NCBI GenBank assembly: GCA_029339195.1
Contig: JAPTJF010000011.1
Location: 124,001-188,000 of the forward strand
Source: Micractinium sp. NFX-FRZ
Lineage: Eukaryota > Chlorophyta > Trebouxiophyceae > Chlorellales > Chlorellaceae
Length of the DNA stretch: 64,000 bases
Direction: 5' to 3'
Shown: piece by piece, positions 50,256-61,579 of the stretch
Position numbering within the stretch: position 1 is the stretch's first letter
Layout: each line of letters opens with the position of its first letter
Notes under the pieces: model-generated
The model's database searches: none
Told to the model about the DNA's origin: nothing
What the model saw: only the letters and a program-made list of their open reading frames with translations
Made by a program: the position numbers and the translations under genes

Positions 50256-51600
50256 ATGACCGCCTGTGGCAAGACGGCACGGCTGCAGCTGCTGCTGCTT
50301 GCCGTGGCAGTCCTGCTGGTTGCTCCGGCAGCGCATGCCGCCAAGTGTCGCCGCAGGACGGTCGAGGACGACAATGGCTGGATTGCTAACGGCGGTGCCT
50401 GCCCTTTCGGCTTTCAGAGCACCGAGTTTGGCACCTGTGTGACGGTGGGTGGGCGTCTGCAAAGGGTTGGGTGTGGTTGCAGCGCCAGGTGTCTCTGCGG
50501 CAAGTGCAACTGTGGAGCTGAGCGAATGTGAGCACTGCAGCGTGCAGGGCAGTGTGGCACAGCCGTGCACTCCCGCGTGGTGCTGCGGTGGCCCCAGCGC
50601 AGCCATGTGTGCGGGCACACACTCAGCAGACACTCGAGCCCTGGCGCCATTCTGCAGACAGCAGAGCGGAGCAGAGTGCTCAATCACTGATGCTGGTGCT
50701 AGCATGCCCTCTTATTTCCCCCTGTCCGCCCAGTTCTCTGACTGACGTCCCGCCCTGCCCCGCCCTGCCCCGTCCTGCCCCGCCCTGCGCTGCGCTGCTC
50801 CCTGCAGAAGTGCGACGATCTCCCGTACGCCAGCGACTTCAAGGAGTGCACTACCGACTGTGGTGACGGCTACTGCGCCAGCAGTGACACCGAGTGTGTT
50901 GCCGCGGTCGCAGAGACCATATTGTCATTTGGCTTGGCGGCTCTTGGGTGAGTCCGGGGAGGGGTGGCGGGGGCACTGCCCGGCAGCCTGGCCAGCAAGC
51001 CAGGCCCTGCCGCGTGCCATCCCCACAAGCTGCTGGGTGGCCCCCCGGTTACCGGCCAAGTTGAGCCCACCTGCTCGTCTGCCTGCCTGCCTGCCTGCCC
51101 GCCTTCCCTCATGCCTGCCTGCCTCGTGCAGGTATACTGAGTGCCCGGATCCCCAGAAGCCGGCGGATCCCCAGCCCGTGCCAGCTGCGTCGTTGACCAC
51201 GACCTTTGTTGAGCCTGGCGGTGCCTGCGGTGTCGGCATCGGCGTCTGCCCTGACCCTCAGTGCTGCTCACAGGTGCGTTGGCAAGGACCGCTGTTCCCA
51301 TGCCTCGCAGCGCAGTGCAGTGCAATGCACCCAATCAGCCAGCCAGCCAGCCCACTCGCCAGCCCGCCAGCGCGCCAGGCGATGTTGGATTACAGGCAGC
51401 GAGAGCATCCACTGGATGGAGCAATGCTGGCAGCATCGCATGCACATCAGTGCCCCTACCTTCCCTTGCTCACTACCAGTCCTCCCTCCCTTCCTTCCCT
51501 GCAGTTCGGCTTCTGTGGAGAGACCGCCGAGCACTGCGGCACCGGATGCCAGCAGGGGAATGGCAAGTGCGCCGCCCCTGGGAGGAAGATGAAGTTCTGA
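50256..51600 (+). CDS. Secreted protein with hevein-like chitin-binding domain
   Basis: Exons 50256-50444, 50808-50947, 51132-51273 and 51505-51600 give 188 residues. A signal peptide is clear (RLQLLLLAVAVLLVAPAAHA, cut near residue 29). The middle is Cys-rich with no family I can name (ACPFGFQSTEFGTCV, CTTDCGDGYC). The C-terminal 45 residues carry a type 1 chitin-binding (hevein, CBM18) pattern: CGVGIGVCPDPQCCSQFGFC, then TAEHCGTGCQQGNGKC. Such domains bind N-acetylglucosamine polymers. An algal wall or extracellular role is likely. It is the first of two secreted-protein genes, with the M43 protease about 4 kb away. Confidence 0.85.
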
Positions 51601-52114
51601 GGAGGCCTGGGCTGGCCAGGGTGCCAAACAACCGTTCCACCTGTCTGGCCTGGCCAGACCACGCCTGCCTGCCTGCCTGTCCGTGTGACTAGTCCATGAA
51701 CCAACATGTTGCATGATGCGCCGATGCTGGTCAGTTGGCATTGCCACTGTACAATATTAACACGAAATAATGTTAATGTTCCCCTCAACTGTTGACATCG
51801 GTTGTGCCCACCTCTGGCCAAGGCGGTACATGTGCGGGCGCGGCACACATTCGCTGGCCAAGCAGGGAGGCAGGCAGGCACACACACCGCTTTCTCATCT
51901 CCTGCATGCCCTTGCAAGCCGATTCCAGCACGTGTTGCATGGTGATGCAGACAAGGCAAACCCGGCTACGCTAGGAAACGCTGAAAAGATGGGGTGCGGG
52001 ACGCAGGGGAGGGGGTGCGATGGGAGGAGTGGGGAGACGAGTGGGCACTGAGAACTGAGGAATGAAGCGGAGGGTTACAAAGCGAGCACGAGCACACAAA
52101 ATCTTGGCAGGGGA
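51601..52114. other. Convergent intergenic region, hevein-domain gene / CobW
   Basis: About 510 bp. It includes an AT-rich imperfect palindrome (AATATTAACACG..ATAATGTTAATG) near 51755-51780 and the TGTAA of the CobW gene at 52075. No gene. Confidence 0.5.
52075..52079 (-). terminator. Putative poly(A) signal of the CobW-type gene
   Basis: TGTAA on the minus strand, about 36 nt after the stop codon. Confidence 0.5.
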
Positions 52115-54505
52115 TCACTGCTCCTCTAGTGTTGCAAGCAGCAGAGCCTCAAGCGGGCCCCAGTCGCCGCCTGCTGCCCCGTGCAGGGCAGCAGCCACCT
52201 GCCGCGCTAGTGCCATGCCCCCGCTGCCGCCCCCGCCTGTGCCGCAGTCGCCATCGGCCCCACTGCTGCGCTCCTCCTGCTCAGCCAGCGACAGCTGCCC
52301 AGCCTGCGCTTCCAGGCCGCTGCTGGCACTGCCCAAGCTGCCAGTGCCTCGTGCAGCTGCACTGACACTAGCTGACGTTTCAACAATGACTTCCACTCTG
52401 CTGTCTCTCCGGTAGGCGATCTCTCGCAGCTCTACATGAACTGCTGCTGACGCCGTCGGCCCGCTTGCTTGTGGCTTCTCACCCCCCTGCCCCGCTGCGC
52501 CGCCATCCCGGCTGCTGCCGCTGCTGCCCGCAGCTGCCGGCGGGGCCGCTCCGGGCAGTACTGCCGCCGCCGCCGCCGCCGCTGAGGCCGCCACCCACAG
52601 CTTGGGCGAGATGCGGAACACGCCCTTCACGCGCAGCGTGCGCGGCACCAGCTGCTGCAGCAGCGCTAGCAGGCGGCCCCGGTTGAACACGCACTCCCTA
52701 TGGAAGATCCAGCTGCAGGGTGGGGAATAGCGGTGAGGTGATGTGAAGTGAGGAAGGCAGGGGATGGCCAGGGGCACTGCTGAGCTCAGGGTGGAGGAGG
52801 AGCACAGGTGGCAGGAGCAAGAGCGATGCGATCCAGCTGCAGAGGGAGAAGCAGTGGCTGGGCTCAGCAGGCTGCTGGGTGAGGAAAGCAAGGGAACAAG
52901 GCACGGCCGGCCGCAACAGACTGCTGTGCTGACGACACGCACGCTCCCAGACCACAGCAGGCTTTGCCAAGGGCACAGCGCGTGTACTGCACCCATGTAA
53001 CTGTTCTGCCCGGTGGCATCGTGGCTCACCCGCAGGCGGCGTATGCGCCGCTGCCGTCCTGCACCTGCTTGCGCAGGGGCTGATCTGGAGGTGCCGGCGC
53101 ATCGCCATCTTCGGCCGCTGCTGCTGCTGCCGACACAGCTTGTGATGCGGGCGCGCTGCTGCTGAGCCAGGGTGACCGTACCTCCGCCCTTCGCACCCGC
53201 TGCACTGGCAGCAACTGCTGCTGTTGCTGTTGCTGCTGCTGCTGCCCTGCTGGTGCCAGCTGTGCACCACCACCACCACTGCCCCTGCCGCTACCGCCCT
53301 TGGCTCCTGCCGGCCACGACAGCAGCGCGCCTGCTGCCGTGCCGCCCTCCAGGCACCCGCCCGCGGCGGTGGCGACCAGCGCTTTGGGCGGGAACAGCTG
53401 GTCGGCCCAACGGCGGAAGGCTGCCAGCGTGGGGGCATCACACAGGTCGGCTTTAGAGCCCACCAGCACGTCTGCCACGCTGATCTGATCGAGAAGCAGC
53501 TGGCTGGCCTCACATGCTGCTGGCGTGGAGGCGCCCCCGGCAAACTGGGTGGCATCCACCTGCAGCAGTGTGGCAGCAGGGGGCAGCAGTGGGCATGGCA
53601 CAGCAAGAACGTGGCACGGCAGGGGAGGAGCGGCAGGGCGGGTGGCAATGGCACACGCCTGCGCCTCTGCTGCTGCTTCTGCCGCTGCTGCTGCTGGAAA
53701 CTGGCGATCTGAACCACTGGGCAGCTCTGACCAGCACAGGCCCGGCCAGCCTGCTGCAGTACCATGGAGCTCACCAGGCACACCACGGGCTGCAGTACCA
53801 GCGAGCTCCCCAGGTGCCCCCCCTGCAGCATGTCCAGCAGGGCGGCGGGGTGGGCCAGCCCGCTTGGCTCAATAAGCAACCTGTCTGGCTTGACGCTGCG
53901 CAGCAGCTGGGCAATGGCCAGCGCTGTTGGGGAGGCAAGGGGGAGGGGGAGGGGGGAGGGCGAGGGTCGGGAGAGAGGGCCGGCGACTGGATGAAGAACT
54001 AGCAGACTTGACAGAAGGGGCCAGCCCAACCAGCACTATCCGCCGGGCAGGTGCCAACCGTACGCAATCTCTTGCCTTGCCTGCCTATTATGCCGGTGAC
54101 ACTCCGGGTAGCCACCCCGCCCCAAGCCCGTCCCCCGCCCGCTCTACCTGTGATATTCGACAGCGCACAGCACAGGCAGCCGCCCGCCAGCTGCCGGATG
54201 TGCACCCCGGCAGCGGGCTGTGCCTGGGCTGCTGCTGCCGCCGCCGCTGCCGCCGGCGCATCTGCGCCGCATGCTGCGGCCGCCGGGCCGCCTGCTGGCG
54301 CCGGGCCTGCCGCGCATCCCTCTAGCAGCGCAGCATCCAGCCCTGCTGCCCCAAATTCGTTGATCAACACAGCCCACACCTCGTCCTCGGGCTTGCCGCG
54401 CAGCAGGCCCGCAATGGCCGTGGTTTTGCCAGACGCCAATGCGCCTGTAAGGATGGTCACTGGCACTGGCAGCCGCAGCCGGCGCGGAGCGCCGGTGCTG
54501 GGCAT
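52115..54505 (-). CDS. CobW/COG0523-type G3E GTPase (metal chaperone family)
   Basis: Members of this family use GTP to deliver metal ions such as zinc or cobalt to client proteins. Exons 54505-54148, 53923-53775, 53559-53030 and 52712-52115 give 544 residues. The P-loop reads LTGALASGKTT (about 20-30), followed by INEFGAAG, GGCLCC (the metal-binding CxCC), LLIEPSGLAHP and SKADL in place of NKxD. The C-terminal domain begins WIFHRECVFNRGRLLALL. Ala/Pro-rich inserts interrupt the GTPase part, and a tract of ten Gln lies in exon 3. The usual P-loop in the family is GFLGAGKTT, so ALAS is unusual. A fragment of exon 2 is duplicated at 45909. Which metal it serves cannot be told. Confidence 0.88.
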
Positions 54506-55494
54506 GCGGGCAGCCTGTGGCGTGCTGGCTGAAAGGCCCTGCACGCATGCGAGTGGCGAAGCTTGTTTCAGGTGTGCAGCAAGGCCTGGCGAGGCTCAAG
54601 GGGCAGCAGCAGTGCACGGTGGAAGTGCAGGCAGCGGCGGCAGCGGCGGCAGCTGGGCGGCGGCGGCGGCAGCGGCTCAACATTTACCGCCAGCGGCATG
54701 AGGCGTCGCGCCCACTCAATCGAGTCAATCGACACTCACTGTCTAATGGCGCTTTACAAACCGTGTGCCTTTGATGCGGCGTCGCGGCAAGCCAAGCTCA
54801 AGAAGTATGGCTTCCCCGCCCTTGGACTGAACGTGATGGAGACAATGTCACGTTTCAACCAAAGCGGAGCGCACTGGTGCATTCATTAGTCTCCGCGACA
54901 CTGAGGTGCTGAGCTGGCTGGTGGCCGTCGGCACTGGGGGGTGGTCCTGCCAACATCAAACTGCCATTACATGACAAACACCCACACAATGCCAGGCGTC
55001 CCCTGGCATCATGTCTAATTGCCAAATACCGAAACGGCTGCAGGCCGGAAAGCATGCAGACAGGCAGCCGCTGTGCAGCGGCTGTGTACTGGAGGATGCA
55101 TCAGCGCCTTATGCCGCCTGCTGCGAGCGCGCTGGCATGTCCGCCCCAGGCGCCCTTGCCTTTGGAGCACTGCACAAAGCATATATATTATGCAGCACTG
55201 TCAGTTACCCAAAGGCAGATTGATGTCAACAGGCTTCTCGGGAAAGGGAGGTGCTGTTGTCGTTGACCGCGGGACTGCTGAGCTGGCATGAGCAAGCCTT
55301 CAGAGCATATAGACGAACAAATTCTACCGCGTGCACTGAGTTTTCGGTACCCTGGTGGTTCCTCGGGCCTACAGGCCCAGCCCTGTCCGCCCTGCCGTCT
55401 CCACCGGCCAGTTCGTTCCGCTCCAGTGCCCAGCTCACGGACGGCCTTGGGTGCCGGCCCAGCTTCTTGATTTCTGGCATAATTGGCCACAATA
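54506..55494. promoter_or_regulatory. Divergent region, CobW / M43 protease
   Basis: Nearly 1 kb between divergent starts. A CGG-rich tract lies at 54620-54680. A CATATATATTATG element at about 55181 is TATA-like, 310 bp before the protease ATG. A 47-codon plus-strand frame from 54745 has no recognisable features. Confidence 0.4.
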
Positions 55495-58477
55495 ATGACT
55501 AGCATGAGCGCCGGAGCGGTCCTGTTCCTCAGTACGCTGTTCGGGGTGGCGGCAGGCCACGGCCACAGGCACGGGGACCCCTCCCTGTTGATCAGGAGGA
55601 GGCTGACATCAGGGGAGCTTCCCCAGCCGGCCCATCGCGCCTGTGGCACGCACCTGGTGAGAGTGGCCTGCCTCCCCGTCCCGCCAACAGGGCCTCGTGC
55701 AGAAATCAGCGGGTGCGAGGCATCCTCTTCACTCGCGTCCACCTTCAACAGCTCCAGCCAGTCGTGCAGGAAGCAGTGGGCAAAGCTGTTCGTCGGCGGA
55801 GGAGTCGCCTGCAGTTGGGCTGCCACCGGCTCCTCTCGCAGGCGCCAGGGAGGCAGCCCGCTCAGGACTGTGATGACCTTTGCACACCCTGCTCGCCACT
55901 CTGCTTACTCACCCCGCCCCTGCAGGACCTGCCAGAAATCAAGCCCCAGATTGCAGCAGCAGAGCGCAAGACGTATGGCGTGGCACAGGCAGCGATGCGC
56001 TCCAAGGCCGTGCTGGCCGCGGCGGTGCAGGAGTCGGCTTTCCCCACCGCCGGCATCACCCTGCCCATCATCTTTCATGGTGCGTCCGCCGAACAACATC
56101 CTGGCACGCTTTGCTGCAGCAGCATGGCGCCGTAGTCCCAGTGTGTCAGCTGTTAATTGGCATGCTTACCCTGTCTGGCCCTGCGCGGCCGCGCCTCAAA
56201 GCTCACCCGCCCGCCTGCGCCCGCCGCACCCACTCTGCCCCCTCCCGCAGTCGTTCATTGGCAGGGGTACAGCAGCACAGTGGACCTGAAGACGCCTCCC
56301 GTCAGCAACCAGCAGATTGCAGAGCAGGTTGCTGTCCTGAACAACGACTACAAGGGGACAGGCGTCCAGGTGCGCCGCAAGGCTGTGAGGGAGAGGGCCC
56401 GGCAGAGCCCAGCACAGCGCATTCCCTGCCGTGCCTGTGCAGCACCGGCGCTCCACACCTCGGCACCCGCCCAGCCGCCCCAGCGAGCGGGAACCCCGCC
56501 GGCGGCTCCCTGCCCAACCGCCGTTGTGACCGCCACCCCGCCACCCCTGCCCCCGCTCGATTCCTTGCACACGTGCAGTTTGCCACGCCGGTGATGCGCC
56601 TCCACGAAAGCCAAGCGTGGGCAGCTGATTGCTGGGGAAAGCTTGGGGAGATCCTGGCAGCGGTGAACCGGGCGCCTGGGGCGGCCGTCAACATCCTTGT
56701 CTGCGACCTCGCCTCCTCCGTCGGCATCCTGGTGCGTGCCGTGCCTGCAACGTTCGGAGAGCCGTCTTTTGCAGTTCTCTTGCCTGGGGGATGTCTGGTG
56801 CACGCCGGCACCCTTGGGAGTGGAAGATGTGGCACTGTCTGCCTGCAGCATGCCCGGCACCGTGCACCACCTAGCCGCCCAGGCTTGCTGGGGCAACCTG
56901 TCGACGCATGTTTTTGGCTCTGCGCCGACTCTGCCCGCCGGCCGGCCATCCCCACCTCGCACTCCAAACCGCCAGCGTGCTCCGCCGGTCACTAAACCCG
57001 TCCCCTGCTCCACTCACCCCCCTGCTCTCTCCCCTGGGGTATCCTGCAGGGCGTCATGCCCGACATGCCCAACCCTTGCTGCCGCTTGCTGTTGACTCTG
57101 CCGCGGCTCTGCCACTCACACCACGCTCGGTCACCAAACCCTTGCCTGCTTCACTCTCCCCCTGCAGGGCGTCATGCCCGACATGCCCAGCGAATTCAAT
57201 GAGCACGACCCCTCCCAGGCCGTGGCCATCGACTTCCGCTCCATGCCGGGCGGCCCCTACTCGCGCTACTCTGGCGGGCGCACGCTCACTCACGAGCTAG
57301 GCCACTACTTTGGCCTGCTGCACACGTTTGGAGGGGAGGAGTCGTGCGGCGCGGAGGGCGGCGCAGACGGCATCCTGGGTGCGCACACAAGGGTCGGGTG
57401 GGAGGGGCAGCAGCTGTGGTGCCGGCACTGCTGCTGCTGCTGCTGCTGCTGCATGCATGGCGGCGCCTGCTGCGTTGTGCAATGGCGCAGGCTGCTGCGG
57501 CTGCGGCTGCGAGATCCGTGTGTGTCCACACTGGTTGCTTGGAGAATGACAGCTCTGCCCGCTGCCCTCCCCAGCCCCTCACATGCCAGTCCCCCCCCCG
57601 CACCGCCCCCCGCTGCCGCAGACACCCCCGCGCAGAGCGCCTTCAGCAGTGGCTGCCCGGTGGGGCAGGACAGCTGCCCCGGCCAGCCCGGGGAGGACTC
57701 AGTGCACAACTTCATGGGTGAGCGCCGCTGCCTGCTTTGCCTGCTGTGCTGGTCTTCTTATGTTTTGCCTCACCCTGCTGCCCCGGCAAAGTAGGCCCAG
57801 CTGCTTGAGGTGCCCTGGCAAGAGAGGGATGCAAGGCACGGGGCTGTAGCGACCCTGGCTGCAGCCGCCCTTCGTCCCCTTTCCCTGATTGCCAACCCAT
57901 GACTCACTCAACCCTGCGTGCGTGCCCCTCCCCCCTTCCAACCCCTGCTGCTGCAGACTACAGCGACGATTCCTGCATGACCCACTTCTCTCTGGGCCAG
58001 GCGGCACGCATGCAGGCCGTGGTGCTTCAGTACCGCCCCGTACTGCTGGCATCTGCCGTACGGCTGGCTGGGGGCAGCACCCGCAAGGCACTGCCGCCGC
58101 CCACGCCGCCCCGCGACGGCGCAGCCCCCTCAGCAGGCGGGTCCGGCAGCCAGGCGCTGCCACCACAGACGCAGCAGCTACTGCGCCGGGATCCGCCGCT
58201 GCCCAGGCAGCCTCAGCTGCTTGCCGGGCAGGTTGCCAAGCCGCCCCCGCCCCCACTTCCACCATCCAAGGCGAATCCGCAAATCAAGTTGCCCCCGCCG
58301 CAAGCGCCATCGCCCCGCAAGGCTACCCTGGTGCTTCAGCAAACCAAGCGGCCCTCGCCGCCGCCCCCTCGACGCAGGCCGCCGCCCCCTAGGCAAACCA
58401 AGGCTGGCAAGGGGCGCCCTCCGCTTCCCGCCCCGCCGGCCCCCAGGAAGTTTGGGGGCACTGTTGTCGAGGGCTAA
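55495..58477 (+). CDS. Secreted zinc metalloprotease, M43 (pappalysin-like) family, with Pro-rich tail
   Basis: Exons 55495-55656, 55926-56079, 56251-56369, 56579-56731, 57168-57378, 57622-57717 and 57957-58477 give 471 residues in frame. A signal peptide is visible (GAVLFLSTLFGVAAGHG). The catalytic site HELGHYFGLLHTF starts near residue 238 and supplies the three zinc ligands. A Met-turn follows at NFMDYSDDSCMTHFS. This combination and the spacing fit the M43 branch of metzincins. The last 130 residues are Pro/Lys/Arg-rich (RPSPPPPRRRPPPPRQ), like wall-associated Pro-rich proteins of green algae. A role in cell-wall or matrix processing is inferred. Exon 5 has an upstream echo. ATG at 55504 is an alternative start. 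Confidence 0.88.
57035..57200. repeat. Echo of M43 protease exon 5 acceptor edge, period 118 bp
   Basis: The junction CCTGCAG|GGCGTCATGCCCGACATGCCCA with its upstream tract (CAC(T/C)AAACCC...CACTC) occurs at 57050 and again at the real exon start, 57168. About 28 bp of exon sequence are repeated exactly. Confidence 0.88.
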
Positions 58478-59530
58478 AACCTCCCTGCCCCATGGCAGCG
58501 CATTCTTTTTGTCACACGCTGAAGTGGTGTGCCACCCGTTTTCTTTTTCCCCAATTCGTTTCCACACACGCGCACACACACGCAATTCAATCTCGGTCAT
58601 CATCCATGCATCTAGCTGTTGCCCGCGCCGGCCATGGCACCTCTGCCCCTCCATTCTTTTACGTTTCCTGCATTCTTGTCCCGCGACAAGACCTCTGCAT
58701 CCCTCCCTGCCGAGCCTCTGCTCTGCACCCCTGATTGCCTCCCTTTTGCTGCTATTACGCTGTCTTGGCTGGCCAGCCACCCTCTGATGTCGTCTACTGG
58801 CCCCCGCTGATCCACTCCACGCCCCATCTCCACTCACTTTTTGCACGCCCTTCCCTTCCAATTCCTTTGGCCCAATTGTTTCACCCCCCCTTACCCCCGG
58901 CTTCTTTTCTTTTTTTTACACCCGTGACGAAGCTCGTTGTTGGTGCAACTGTTGTCTGCTTGAGCACCTGCCTGCGGCAATGTAGGTGCCACACACTGCA
59001 CCAAAAGCAGTCAGCATCCAAGGCCAGCGCAATGGGCATGCCCCCACTGCAGCGGCAGCAGCACCATGTACCACCCTATCAGCAGCACTGCTTCAGCGGC
59101 ACTGCTTCAGTGGCAAACCGGCTGCCTTAGCCGTCGCTGTGGTTGGTGGGCCCAGCACCCGTCTGCGTTGCATCGCTGGCAGGTCATTACAGGAGCCACA
59201 ACATCAAAGGGAGCAGTGAGGGAGGCAAGGGAGCAGAGGAAGCAGTGAGGGGGACGAGGGAGCAGGGAGGGGGAAGGGGCTGGAACATAGCGGGCATTGC
59301 TGCTGCTGCTGCTGCTGCTGCGTGCTCGCCGGGTTCGTTTAGTGGGACTGGGTTCTGCTGGGTCAGGCGGTCAGTGCTGGCAGCGAGCTGGCGGCGGGTG
59401 GAGGGGCTTGAAAGCCATGGACAGGCACGGTGCTGTCACTTTCTTTTGCGGCTTTGCTGATGCATTCAGCTGACATCGGCGCCGCTCCAGGCCGTTCAGT
59501 GGGGGGCGTGCCTGCAGGCGCCTTGATGCA
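58478..59530. other. Convergent intergenic region, M43 protease / PRA1
   Basis: About 1 kb. The left half is pyrimidine-rich, probably the protease 3' UTR. The right half holds GGGAGCAG-type short repeats (59210-59270), a GCTGCTGCTGCT run near 59297 and the PRA1 TGTAA at 59187. No gene. Confidence 0.5.
59187..59191 (-). terminator. Putative poly(A) signal of PRA1
   Basis: TGTAA on the minus strand, about 340 nt after the stop. Confidence 0.4.
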
Positions 59531-61313
59531 TTAGACAGCGTTGGCCACCACCGCTGCCACGGGCTTGCTGCCGCCGGTGAGCAGGCTGAGGAAGCCGCCG
59601 GACTGCTGCTCGGGGACCTCGTCCAGAAAAAGGTCGTCTGCAGGGGCAGGAAGGGAGGGGCTGGTGCTGGGTCAGGTTGCTGTGGGGCTGGGTGAGGCTG
59701 GGTGGATTGGGGTCGGCAGGCGGTGCTTGGCTGGGTGCACTGGGAGGGGAGGGGTGAGGGGTTGCATGGCAAACAGGGCATGCGAGATGGATGGGTGCTG
59801 CACCAGACCAGGCAGCAGGCAGCAGCATCAAGCAGCAGCAGCCATCCGTCCCGCCACTGCCAGGCCAGCCCAAGGCGCTCTGCCCCGCCCGCCTGCCCGC
59901 CCGCCCGGAGCGGCGCGCACCTGGCACCCGGAAGGCCGCGTGCGCGCCTATGAGCAGCATGGAGAGGCCCAGGGCGTAGAAGAGGGTAGAGCCCACGGAG
60001 GTGAGGAAGAAGATGACCACCAGGGAGGTGCCCGCCAGCGCCATGAACTTCTCGCGGTCGCTGCAGGCAGGGGGCAGGCGGAGGGGAGGGGCGAGGCGGG
60101 AGGGTGGGAGTGAGCAGATGCGCCGTGAACTTATCGCGGTCGCTGCAGCAGAGGGCGGCAGGCCGAGCAGGGCGGGCGGGTCGAGTGGGTAAGGGCACGT
60201 GTGTGCGAGTGAGCAGAGGCGAGAGGGAGCCTGCCAGTTCAAGGATACGAGCGCGTTGGCATGCCTGCTGCTGATGGAGAGTGTCCGCTGCTGCCCCGCT
60301 GGCGGCATGCATGGTCGCCAAGCTGGCACGCTTTCGGCAGCTGCCGTAAATACACGTGGCAACCGCCCACGCTCTGTGCGCGCCCCCACCTCAGCTCGCG
60401 GCCTCCCATGACAAAGGGCGTGGTGCGCACAATGTAGGCATAGCCCCACAGCACCGCCAGCATGGCCAGCACGATGATGGAGGTGAAGTTCATGAACCTG
60501 CACAGCACAGCACAGCACAGCACAGCACAGCACAGCAGGAGCATGCACGGTGGACAGGGTGGCGGTCGGGCGGGCAGCGGGATGTTGTTGTGCGTGTTGG
60601 GCTGACAGCGTGCCAGCGGTGTGTGACCGGGCAGTGGCCATCAGCAGACGGCGGTGCAGGCTTGCAGGTCCAGCGTGCAGTGATGTCAAAGCGTGCATGA
60701 TTGCACACACGCACATCAGCCTGGTCGTGATCTGGGCAGCCCAGTGAAAGCCCACCCGGCATTCAAGTGTGGACGCACATGACCAGGGAGGTGATGCCCA
60801 CGCCCACAATGCCGTAGTTGGCCTTGAAGTAGGCCACGTTCTTGCGCAGACGCCCGGTGGCCTGCGGAAAGGAGCGTGTGGGTGCTGCATCTTGTGGGTC
60901 GCCCCGCCAACTTGCGGTCACACCCCCACCAAGTGCCTGCCCGCCCCACAATGTGTGTTGCAGCAGTGGCGCACGCACGCACCTCAGCCATGCCCGCTGG
61001 CTTGCCAAAGGCGGTGCGGTCAAGCACCTCCGACCATGGCTTGGCCTGCAAGCAGTGGGGGTGAGCGGAGCAAAGGGCAGGCGGGGATCAGCGCCGCCTT
61101 GTGTGCGGCAGCGGCGGAGGACAGGACCAGCCGCCGGCGGCGGCGCTGCTGCAGCAGTGACTGCTGACTGCGCCGCGCGTGCAGCTGGATGCGTGCACTT
61201 GCCTCCCTGAAGCTCTGCGCCGCGTTCTCCTTGAGCTTTTGGGCGAAGCCGAAGACCACGTTGGCGCGAGTGGCCACCAGCTCCTGCTGCTCTGCGGTCT
61301 GCGCCTCAGCCAT
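59531..61313 (-). CDS. PRA1 family protein (prenylated Rab acceptor)
   Basis: PRA1 proteins are small four-helix membrane proteins of the ER-Golgi system that interact with prenylated Rab GTPases. Exons 61313-61203, 61045-60983, 60861-60779, 60497-60390, 60060-59921 and 59637-59531 give 203 residues. Family features are KPWSEVLDRTAFGKPAGMAEAT, GRLRKNVAYFKANYGIVGV and two hydrophobic pairs (FTSIIVLAMLAVLWGYAYIV; ALAGTSLVVIFFLTSVGSTL with FYALGLSMLLIGAH). The exon 1 donor is GC (GAG|GCAAGT). The intron 3 acceptor tract is a CTGTG microsatellite. Exon 5 has an upstream echo. Confidence 0.92.
60051..60150. repeat. Echo of PRA1 exon 5 acceptor edge, period 82 bp
   Basis: GCGCC(A/G)TGAACTT(C/A)TCGCGGTCGCTGCAG occurs at the exon 5 start (60060 on the minus strand) and again with start 60142 in the upstream intron. 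Both keep the CTGCAG acceptor. Confidence 0.85.
60500..60538. repeat. (CACAG)n microsatellite at a splice acceptor
   Basis: Seven to eight perfect CACAG units abut PRA1 exon 4. On the coding strand they read (CTGTG)n and end in the CAG acceptor, taking the place of the usual pyrimidine tract. Confidence 0.9.
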
Positions 61314-61579
61314 GGCTGCCTGTCGCTGCCTTGTGAGAAGTCAAGAAAGGAGCGGTGGGAGCTGCAGGCGCGTTGCTACGGAAAGTGGTTGCACCGGTCG
61401 TCAAGCTCAAGGGCTGGCTAGTGTCTGGAGCCGAGATCAGGGGCTAAGGTGAGGCACTGAGAAGGGACACGGCCTGTAGCTGCCGTGCTCTGCCACGTTA
61501 CTGCTGCATCCCATGCAGAGCAGCAGCACGGCCAAATGATTTGTGAGCATCGCAAATTCTGCTTTCCAATAACCCAAAT
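61314..61579. promoter_or_regulatory. Shared divergent promoter, PRA1 / PGBD protein
   Basis: A 266-bp gap between two divergent ATGs. No clear promoter element identified. Confidence 0.45.

Noticed and set aside
54745..54888. 47-codon plus-strand frame from an ATG upstream of the CobW gene
   Set aside because: No similarity, no leader and no introns; too short to support without transcript data.
60500..60538. Telomere-like or interstitial telomeric repeat
   Set aside because: The CACAG unit does not match the TTTAGGG plant-algal telomere; it is a plain microsatellite.
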